Origin: Bacterioplanoides sp. SCSIO 12839
GTDB lineage: Bacteria; Pseudomonadota; Gammaproteobacteria; Pseudomonadales; Oceanobacteraceae
Length of the DNA stretch: 64,000 nucleotides
Reading direction: 5' to 3'
Assembly (NCBI RefSeq): GCF_024397975.1
Contig: NZ_CP073745.1
Span: forward strand, 3,560,501 to 3,624,500
Part shown: one piece after another, positions 18,018 to 23,868 of the stretch
Layout: each line of letters opens with the position of its first letter
How positions within the stretch are numbered: position 1 is the first letter of the stretch
Program-made: the position numbers and the translations under genes
Notes under the pieces: generated by a model
Told to the model about the DNA's origin: nothing
Databases searched by the model: none
Seen by the model: only the letters and a program-made list of their open reading frames with translations

Positions 18018-19940
18018 TCAGGAGAGGTAAGTGTAAGCCTGCAGAGATTCGCTCAGCTCACGGCTGAATTCCGCTTTATCACTATCGGTTAAATCCGACG
18101 CTGCCACCTGCTGCTGTAAGCGCTGCTGAATATCCGCCGGGCAGAAGTTCACATAATCCAATACGTCGGCGATATCGTCGCCCAGAATCGGATTCTGCAG
18201 CTGCACATCACCGTTTTTATCCAACACCACATCCACTGAATCGGTGTCACCAAACAGGTTGTGCATATCGCCTAGGATTTCCTGATAAGCGCCCACCAGG
18301 AAAAACGCCAGCTGTTCGCCTTTTGCGATACTCGGTAATGGCAAACAGGTTTCAATACCGTCGGCATCGACGTAGCTGTCGATGCGGCCGTCGGAGTCAC
18401 AGGTGATGTCCTGCACAACCGCACGGTGACGTACCGGATCGTGATGACCTCGTACCGGTAAAATCGGGAAGATCTGGTTAATGCCCCAGATATCCGGCAG
18501 CGACTGGAACAGCGAGAAGTTCACAAACACTTTTTCCGCCTGCTTCTCGTGTAACTCATCCAATAAATCACGATGGCTGCGATTGCCCGGATTTAACCGC
18601 TGTTTTAGTTCACGACTGATACGGCTGTAGAGCGCTTCCATTTGTGCCCGTTGTGATAACGAGAACATCCCCAAGGCAAAACCGGATTGTGCATCGCCGA
18701 CCCAATGTTGCACATCGTGATAAATCTCTACCAGCGAACGCGGGCTGATGCCGTGTTTGTCTTGTGCATAACACAGTTGATCGAAGATCTGGTACAGAGC
18801 TTTTAACGCTTGTGGTGCCTCACCTTCGGGAGGATTAACCACACCTTCCTGCGGACTTTCTGAATCAATAATCTCAGTTAATAACAGCGCATGATGGGCC
18901 GTCATCGCTCGGCCGGATTCAGTAATAATGTTCGGCTGCTGGGCCAGACCAAGTTCATCACAAATGTCTTTAAACGCACACACCACATTACGGGCGTACT
19001 CCGCCATGCTGTAGTTCATCGAACAATAACTGCGCGAGCGCGTACCTTCGTAATCCACCCCTAAGCCACCACCCACATCCAGCCATTGCACCGGTACTCC
19101 GAGCTTTACTAACTCGGCAAAAATGCGGCTGCATTCCCCTAAGCCGGTTTGAATATCACGGATATTGGCCAACTGTGAACCGAGGTGAAAATGCAGCAGT
19201 TGTAAGCAGTCGAGCTGACCTTCCGCACGTAACTGTTCCACCACCTGCAGAATCTGATATGCCGACAAACCAAACTTGGATTTTTCGCCGCCGGTGTTTT
19301 GCCAGTTGCCTTTGCCGATGGTGGCTAAGCGCGCACGAATCCCCAACCGTGGTTTCACCTTGAGGCGTTGTGCTTCTGCCAACACCAACGGCAGCTCGGA
19401 TAACTTCTCGATCACAATAAAGACCTGATGACCCATCTTTTCTGCCATCAGTGCCAGGCGAATAAAATGCGCGTCTTTATAACCGTTGCACACCACCACA
19501 CCTTTATGGGTTCCAAGCTGTGCGAGTACTGCAATGAGTTCTGGCTTACTGCCCGCTTCCAGCCCCAAACGTTCAACTCCGGCCTGCTGCTGGCCTGTTA
19601 ACAGTTGCTCCACCACCGGCTGTTGCTGGTTCACCTTGATCGGGTAGACCGGCGTAAAACCGCCGTTGTAATCCAGCTCGTCACGGGCCTGCTGAAACGC
19701 GCTGACCAGTGACTGTACTCTGTGATGCAGAATGCCCGGAAAACGCACCAGCACCGGCAGACGCAGGCCAGCACTTTTTAGCTGCTCACCTAACTGGTTT
19801 AAGTTAACGCCATTGCCGTTATCAGCCTGTGGATGAATACATAACTCACCTGCCGCATTGACCTGAGCATATCCCTCACTCCAGTAGGGTAAGTTGTAAT
19901 GCTCTGCAGCACTGCTGGCTTTGCTAGAATCCAATGTCAT
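18018..19940 (-). CDS. speA: biosynthetic arginine decarboxylase, copy 2
   Basis: A second full-length (640 aa) arginine decarboxylase. The PLP lysine is Lys102 in YPIKVNQQQ and the cysteine motif is DITCDSDGRID. Many segments align with the copy at 2002-3933 (SKFGLSAYQILQVVEQL against SVFGLSASQIIQVVDVL), but the N-terminus and much of the middle differ, so the two are old paralogues or one was acquired, not a recent duplication. It is divergent from speE, with only 78 nt between the start codons, so the two are probably regulated together and agmatine made here feeds spermidine. Confidence 0.94.
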   Translation of the reverse strand: MTLDSSKASSAAEHYNLPYWSEGYAQVNAAGELCIHPQADNGNGVNLNQLGEQLKSAGLRLPVLVRFPGILHHRVQSLVSAFQQARDELDYNGGFTPVYPIKVNQQQPVVEQLLTGQQQAGVERLGLEAGSKPELIAVLAQLGTHKGVVVCNGYKDAHFIRLALMAEKMGHQVFIVIEKLSELPLVLAEAQRLKVKPRLGIRARLATIGKGNWQNTGGEKSKFGLSAYQILQVVEQLRAEGQLDCLQLLHFHLGSQLANIRDIQTGLGECSRIFAELVKLGVPVQWLDVGGGLGVDYEGTRSRSYCSMNYSMAEYARNVVCAFKDICDELGLAQQPNIITESGRAMTAHHALLLTEIIDSESPQEGVVNPPEGEAPQALKALYQIFDQLCYAQDKHGISPRSLVEIYHDVQHWVGDAQSGFALGMFSLSQRAQMEALYSRISRELKQRLNPGNRSHRDLLDELHEKQAEKVFVNFSLFQSLPDIWGINQIFPILPVRGHHDPVRHRAVVQDITCDSDGRIDSYVDADGIETCLPLPSIAKGEQLAFFLVGAYQEILGDMHNLFGDTDSVDVVLDKNGDVQLQNPILGDDIADVLDYVNFCPADIQQRLQQQVAASDLTDSDKAEFSRELSESLQAYTYLS

Positions 19941-20018
19941 AAGGGGTATCCGAACGGCGGGCGGTTAGGGTATCTTTGCGCCAATTTTAAAACACATCGA
20001 CATCTTTGAGTATCAGCT

Positions 20019-20909
20019 ATGAGCACATCTAATCAAAGCACTGCTTTTCCACAAGGCCAGGGGTGGTTTACCGAAGTTTTTGATTCCGAAGGATCAGCCT
20101 TCTCTCTGAAAGTGAAAGAGAAGCTGGAAAGCGTACAAAGTGAATTTCAGACCATCGATATGTACGACACCGAAACCTACGGCAAGCTGATGGTGATCGA
20201 CGGCTGCACCATGGTTTCTACCCGTGAGAACTTTGTGTATCACGAGATGATGTCACACGTGGCACTGTTCGCTCATAAAGACCCAAAACACGTAGCCATT
20301 ATTGGTGGTGGCGACTGCGGCACCCTGCGCGAAGTACTGAAACACCCGGGTGTGGAAAAAGTGACCCAGATCGATATCGATGAAATGGTCACCCGCATGG
20401 CGGAGAAATATTTCCCAGAGCTGTGTGAATCTAACGCTGATCCACGCGCTGATATTCGTTTTGATGACGGCATTAAATGGGTGAAAGACTGCGCACCAGA
20501 ATCGCTGGATATCATTATTATCGACAGCACCGACCCGGTTGGCCCAGCGGAAGGTTTATTCGCCGTCGATTTTTACCGCGATTGTTTTAAAGCCCTGCGT
20601 GAAGGCGGCATTGTGGTTCAGCAAAGTGAATCGCCGCTGTATCACAGCAACACCATTATTAAAGATATCCATGTGGATATGGCGACTGCCGGTGCGACGT
20701 CTTCTCACACCTTCCAGTTCCCGCAGGTGATTTATCCATCGGGTTGGTGGAGCTGCACACTGGCATGTAAAGGTGGTGATGCGACTGACTTCCGCATTGA
20801 TGATGCGGTGAATAAAGAGTTCCGTACTGAATATTACAATGCTGATATTCATGCGGGTGGTATTGCTATACCGGAATTTATGAAGCGGTCTTTGGGAATT
20901 GAGGACTGA
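20019..20909 (+). CDS. speE: spermidine synthase
   Basis: Aminopropyltransferase that moves the aminopropyl group of decarboxylated SAM to putrescine. The nucleotide-binding loop is AIIGGGDCGTLREV (about residues 89-102), followed by the acidic QIDIDEMV, and the catalytic Asp lies in DSTDPVGPAEGLF. The length is 296 aa. The loop reads GGGDCG where most family members have GGGDG plus a small residue, a mild change. The enzyme needs SpeD, which is not in the window. It is followed by a strong hairpin terminator. Confidence 0.94.
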   Translation: MSTSNQSTAFPQGQGWFTEVFDSEGSAFSLKVKEKLESVQSEFQTIDMYDTETYGKLMVIDGCTMVSTRENFVYHEMMSHVALFAHKDPKHVAIIGGGDCGTLREVLKHPGVEKVTQIDIDEMVTRMAEKYFPELCESNADPRADIRFDDGIKWVKDCAPESLDIIIIDSTDPVGPAEGLFAVDFYRDCFKALREGGIVVQQSESPLYHSNTIIKDIHVDMATAGATSSHTFQFPQVIYPSGWWSCTLACKGGDATDFRIDDAVNKEFRTEYYNADIHAGGIAIPEFMKRSLGIED

Positions 20910-20928
20910 TTCTTTTTAGTTGATTAAG

Positions 20929-20949
20929 CCCGGGCGAGCGCCCGGGTTT
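20929..20949 (+). terminator. terminator of speE
   Basis: A perfect 8-bp GC stem, CCCGGGCG and CGCCCGGG, with a two-base gap followed by TTT, 20 nt after the speE stop codon. Confidence 0.75.
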
Positions 20950-21093
20950 GAAGTGAAATTTTCATCATGCCTTTAAAAAAGTTCCCTGGCCACCAGAGTA
21001 TAGAAAACTCACTCAGCCAGCCACATCATCGTTTTTCATATTATCGAAACGACAGATATAAAAATCAGATTTTGAAACATATTATCCAGGTAT

Positions 21094-21229
21094 TCATAAC
21101 GCTCAGCTAAAATGCGCTGCGATAGTTGCGTGATCTTTACCCAAGAAAACGGATACCGAAATCTAATTAAGATTGAGGTGTCCGTTTTATCGGGAAAGAT
21201 CATAACGATTTTTGAGCAACTTGTTATAA
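21094..21229 (-). repeat. attC site 1 (long, partly degenerate)
   Basis: On the minus strand it begins with TTATAAC (21229-21223), has a left arm GCTCAAAAAT and a right arm ATTTTAGCTGAGC, and ends with GTTATGA (21100-21094). The 136-bp length comes from an internal imperfect hairpin whose arms share GATCTTT, CCC, AAAACGGA and ACC blocks and whose loop is the perfect palindrome AATCTAATTAAGATT. It follows the stop of the gene at 21231. Confidence 0.65.
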
Positions 21230-21230
21230 C

Positions 21231-21650
21231 TTACTTGGTACGAAACCAAAATATAATCCCTGACAATAAAGCAACCACCATTGTCGGGATGCTCATAATC
21301 ATAAGTGCTACGCCAAATCCCTGATGGCGCTCGCCAAACACGGCTATAAAACCTAAGGCTGAAACCAATGCAATTATTACAGCTACACCAGTACAGGAGA
21401 CCATAACATTTACAAAATATTTGAAGCTCAACGTGCCGAAAATGTATTTGAAAACCGGATAACCGATAAGTGCAGCGGCAAGCATCACTGGTAAGCCAAA
21501 AATTAATGCGTAAACGCCGAAAACAAGACCAGCGAACACACCCGACTGATCAGACCAGCCGGCACTCAGAGGAATGACGACTGCGAATACCAATAGGTAC
21601 GCATATATCATTGCAAATACAAAATCTTTTATCTTTAGCTCAACATTCAT
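21231..21650 (-). CDS. cassette-encoded four-helix membrane protein of unknown function
   Basis: A 139-aa protein that is almost entirely hydrophobic, with four predicted membrane segments (about residues 8-30, 38-64, 78-104 and 112-135) and short charged loops. No family recognised. The start ATG lies 6 nt after the attC2 core box and the stop is directly followed by attC1, so gene plus attC1 forms one mobile cassette of about 560 bp. Small membrane proteins are common among cassette genes; its job cannot be inferred. Confidence 0.75.
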   Translation of the reverse strand: MNVELKIKDFVFAMIYAYLLVFAVVIPLSAGWSDQSGVFAGLVFGVYALIFGLPVMLAAALIGYPVFKYIFGTLSFKYFVNVMVSCTGVAVIIALVSALGFIAVFGERHQGFGVALMIMSIPTMVVALLSGIIFWFRTK

Positions 21651-21656
21651 TACGAG

Positions 21657-21731
21657 TTATAACGCCTGCCAGCAATGGCGGGTGATACGAGCACAGCCAG
21701 TTTGCTGGCGAATTGGCTGACTTTGTTATAC
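21657..21731 (-). repeat. attC site 2
   Basis: On the minus strand GTATAAC (21731-21725) opens and GTTATAA (21663-21657) closes a 75-bp site. The left arm TCAGCCAAT pairs with the right arm ATTGCTGGC except for one extra C in the left arm, the extrahelical base typical of attC. Confidence 0.85.
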
Positions 21732-21734
21732 GAG

Positions 21735-22022
21735 TTATTGAGTATGATAGACATTCTCTATCTCACACTTTTTTTTCGATACTATCACTTCAGGTGTGCC
21801 ACCTAGCATGACTGCTGAAATAGTCCCAAGAACAACCCAGGAATCATCATCGAGATCTTCTATTTTATACGGCTGAGAGCTATTCCAAGAAGTTGGATAA
21901 CTTTCTTTTATAGCAAGCATGCCATTCGTAAAGGCCTTCGACTTAGTACACTCATTAGTATCACTTTCAGCAAAACTATTCAGGCTAATGAATGATACGA
22001 TCATTAAAATTAACTTATCCAT
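21735..22022 (-). CDS. cassette-encoded secreted protein, possible NTF2-fold immunity protein
   Basis: A 95-aa protein with a clear signal peptide (MDKLILMIVSFISLNSFAES, cleavage near residue 18). The rest contains the segments PYKIEDLDDDSWVVLGTIS, LGGTPEVIVSKKKCEIENV, which resemble the small secreted NTF2-fold immunity domain (pattern W-V-G-T ... GG-T-x-x-x-I-x-K). Such proteins usually protect against a toxin. Two cysteines could form a disulphide in the periplasm. The match is by eye only. Flanked by attC3 upstream and attC2 downstream. Confidence 0.7.
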   Translation of the reverse strand: MDKLILMIVSFISLNSFAESDTNECTKSKAFTNGMLAIKESYPTSWNSSQPYKIEDLDDDSWVVLGTISAVMLGGTPEVIVSKKKCEIENVYHTQ

Positions 22023-22025
22023 TTC

Positions 22026-22117
22026 GTATAACGCCTCAATAACCGACAGCTGGAGCGGAGCGAAGCGCAGTGTAAGCTATCCGGCACCGAAGGTGTGAGT
22101 TGATTGACTTGTTAAAT
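22026..22117 (-). repeat. attC site 3
   Basis: On the minus strand ATTTAAC (22117-22111) opens and GTTATAC (22032-22026) closes a 92-bp site. The left arm TCAATCAAC pairs with the right arm GTTATTGA apart from one extra C on the left, the extrahelical base. The following ATG starts 4 nt after the closing box. Confidence 0.88.
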
Positions 22118-22120
22118 GTT

Positions 22121-22444
22121 TTACTCAAGATTAAACCTTTTAGTACCGACACGCCGCAGTGCTATAAAGTAATAAACTAGAGTTGAAGTAACAAACACAA
22201 CTGAGAGAGCGACTACCAATGGCCACCAACTTTTAGCACTTGCAGAATAAGCAAGTATAGCGAATAGACCGCTGCCTAATGCTGCGCCCAAAATAAGGCC
22301 TAACCATTGCCCGCCCACAGTTAATTGAGCACCGCACCCTTTACACTGCACTTTCGAGCCAAAAGCTGCAATCTTAAGCTTTTCTAATTTTGATACTGTG
22401 TCTGCTCTACAATCTGGGCATTCTAACTTCGGCTTCATAGACAT
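22121..22444 (-). CDS. cassette-encoded zinc-ribbon membrane protein
   Basis: A 107-aa protein with an N-terminal zinc-ribbon-like knuckle pair, CPDC at about residues 9-12 and CKGC at about 34-37, followed by two hydrophobic helices (about residues 47-67 and 73-95) and a basic tail. No named family recognised. The ATG at 22444 overlaps the recombination box of attC4 (GTTAAATG); a second ATG two codons later is the alternative start. Cassette of about 415 bp ending with attC3. Confidence 0.75.
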   Translation of the reverse strand: MSMKPKLECPDCRADTVSKLEKLKIAAFGSKVQCKGCGAQLTVGGQWLGLILGAALGSGLFAILAYSASAKSWWPLVVALSVVFVTSTLVYYFIALRRVGTKRFNLE

Positions 22445-22515
22445 TTAACGCCCAAAGCAGCGGCGCGCGTTCGCGCGCCCAGCCCGCAGAGCGATTCTGC
22501 CTTTGTTTGTTAAGT
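22443..22515 (-). repeat. attC site 4 (best example)
   Basis: On the minus strand ACTTAAC (22515-22509) opens and GTTAAAT (22449-22443) closes a 73-bp site. The left arm CAAAGGCAG pairs with the right arm CTGCTTTG with one extra G on the left. The centre is a GC hairpin of GGCGCGCG and CGCGCGCC. It fits both the RYYYAAC and GTTRRRY consensus exactly. Confidence 0.92.
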
Positions 22516-22518
22516 GTT

Positions 22519-22857
22519 TTAATACAATTTTGACCATGAGTTCCAATCGTCCTCATTGCGCAAATATACCAACAAAGGCAAATGTTCCATTTTTTCGGGA
22601 TACGGAACTGCCAACATTTCCTCTTTGTAGCTGCGATGATTCTGTGAATAATTTGCAAGTAAGTTTGTTAGGGCAACGTTTGCAACTTCCCTTGCATCTT
22701 CGCTGGGCTCACCGTCGAATATAAAGCGTACAGCGAAGTCTTGGCCATCCTTGGATAGCTTGAAAGACACCGCCCTAAAAGAAGGGGCTACTTCACCTAG
22801 AAGTGCTCCTTGAGCGTACTGCATTAGTTTTAAATCGTGCTCAGTTCTCATAGACAT
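22519..22857 (-). CDS. cassette-encoded small soluble protein of unknown function
   Basis: A 112-aa soluble protein without signal peptide or membrane helix, starting MSMRTEHDLKLMQYAQGAL. The mixed alternating segments (SFKLSKDGQDFAVRFIFDG, LPLLVYLRNEDDW) suggest an alpha/beta fold of the size of many immunity or small stress proteins, but no family is recognised with confidence. Its ATG overlaps the recombination box of attC5 (GTTAAATG), with an alternative ATG two codons on. Followed by attC4; cassette of about 410 bp. Confidence 0.72.
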   Translation of the reverse strand: MSMRTEHDLKLMQYAQGALLGEVAPSFRAVSFKLSKDGQDFAVRFIFDGEPSEDAREVANVALTNLLANYSQNHRSYKEEMLAVPYPEKMEHLPLLVYLRNEDDWNSWSKLY

Positions 22858-22932
22858 TTAACGCCTTGCTCACCGGAAAATTAGGAGCGAAGCGAATAAT
22901 TTTTCCGAGTGCAGCAACTTGCATGGTTCAAT
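22856..22932 (-). repeat. attC site 5
   Basis: On the minus strand it closes with GTTAAAT (22862-22856). The arms TTGCTGCACTCGG and CCGGTGAGCAA pair with extra bases on the left, and the centre is an AT-rich hairpin. The opening box is degenerate: ATTGAAC (22932-22926) is the best candidate, but the spacer to the arm is longer than in the other sites. Confidence 0.7.
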
Positions 22933-22952
22933 TTGCCAACAAATTTGCACTA

Positions 22953-23528
22953 TTAATCCCAGCAATCACAGTCTTCACCGCATCCTCCTGGCATAAAGCA
23001 GTTTGGATCTACGGGAGGGTCACTTAAATCATTTGCTTGATATGGAGGACGTGAAGTTCCTTGAAGCAACTTTGAATTTTCCCAAGAGTAGATAACTCCA
23101 ATATCTCGTTCATTGCAATGATAGCAATGCATTTCCAAATTAAAGTTCTGATAGAGAAAATCGTACACGAGCTCTCTCATCTTAAGGGGACTCACGTAAA
23201 ACCATTCAGATTTTCGCCCTGATGTTTCATGAGGTATACAGGAATATAGTTTACTCAGAAGATCCTTTACTGAATCCTCTATAGCAGCCACTCTTTTAGG
23301 ATGAACCCCGTCTTTAATTTTGAAAGCACAAAGAAGCGTATAGAAAGGGTTTTGGCTTCCACTTGCTCTTGTTCCTAAAGAGCCTGTCGTTAATCCAATT
23401 TTGGCCATATTTGGGCGCTGAGTATCAACTCCAATATAGATCCAATTTTCCGTAGAATTCTCTTGCCTTAGCCTTTCGTTCTCAAGCCATTCCATTTTGT
23501 AGTCATGCCCAAAAGCTCTACCTGCCAT
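22953..23528 (-). CDS. cassette-encoded GIY-YIG/T5orf172-like protein
   Basis: A 191-aa protein. Residues about 27-115 read NWIYIGVD ... MAKIGLTTGSLGTRASG ... AAIEDSVKDLL ... EWFYVSP, the pattern of the T5orf172/Mug113 branch of the GIY-YIG nuclease superfamily (KIG-T, downstream Arg, acidic E in a helix, EWF). Whether it cuts DNA is unknown. The C-terminus carries HCYHCNERD and a cysteine-rich tail CGEDCDCWD that may bind metal. It is the first (promoter-proximal) cassette of the array. The ATG at 23528 has GAGAGG upstream. Confidence 0.75.
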   Translation of the reverse strand: MAGRAFGHDYKMEWLENERLRQENSTENWIYIGVDTQRPNMAKIGLTTGSLGTRASGSQNPFYTLLCAFKIKDGVHPKRVAAIEDSVKDLLSKLYSCIPHETSGRKSEWFYVSPLKMRELVYDFLYQNFNLEMHCYHCNERDIGVIYSWENSKLLQGTSRPPYQANDLSDPPVDPNCFMPGGCGEDCDCWD

Positions 23529-23868
23529 TCGAACCTCTCAATATACTAATCATGTGCTTACACTTCTGAGAAACCTAACATTTTATTCGTGTGCGTGCCT
23601 GATATCTTAGCAAGGACTTTTCGAGCTTACAGTTGCAACTAACTGAATTTTCTCTAAAACCTTCATTAGCAAGACCACCCCTTCCAGAAAATCGTGCACG
23701 CACACTATTTCGGTTGCGATACACCTACTATCTTGTAAACCTTATCCGCAACTCATTGATTCTATTAGTATTTAAAATATCACTAGCAGAAAATTCGGGC
23801 AAGCACGCAAGCAAACCGCCATCGCCAGTTATAACCGGCGCGGCAGTAAAGATAGCCAACTTAGATAA
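23529..23868. other. gene-free stretch at the right end of the cassette array
   Basis: About 340 bases with no convincing gene. On the minus strand GTTAGGT (23579-23573) is a good recombination-box match 44 nt before the first cassette gene. Arms GTGTGCGTGC (23590-23599) and GCACGCACAC (about 23696-23705) form a 10-bp perfect inverted repeat around a 95-bp centre, which could be a long attC or an attI/attC remnant. Another inverted repeat with GTTATAAC at its middle (about 23818-23848) lies just after the acyl-CoA dehydrogenase stop and might be that gene's terminator. No integrase was found; a plus-strand frame at 23633-23872 is unrecognisable. Confidence 0.45.

Larger units (their letters stand above)
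21094..23579 (-). mobile_element. integron gene-cassette array without an integrase (CALIN)
   Basis: Five short genes, all on the minus strand, each followed within about 5-20 nt by an imperfect palindrome with attC architecture: an RYYYAAC-like box, a left arm with one unpaired extra base, a variable centre, a right arm and a GTTRRRY-like box. The next gene starts 0-10 nt after each box. Sites are at 21094-21229, 21657-21731, 22026-22117, 22443-22515 and 22856-22932, with a doubtful sixth ending at 23573. Cassettes of about 370-720 bp result. Integron cassettes are read away from attI, so an integrase would be expected to the right of 23580; none is seen there. The core boxes and extra bases are seen; the reading as a CALIN is inference from known attC structure. 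Confidence 0.85.

Noticed and set aside
2002-19940. Two speA genes as an assembly duplication
   Set aside because: The protein sequences differ over their whole length, especially at the N-terminus, and the neighbours differ.
20950-21093. Gap between speE and attC1 as a further cassette
   Set aside because: No open frame of useful length and no attC-like box at its left side.
21112-21324. Plus-strand 70-codon open frame
   Set aside because: It overlaps attC1 and the 3' end of the membrane protein gene, has low-complexity sequence and no ribosome binding site.
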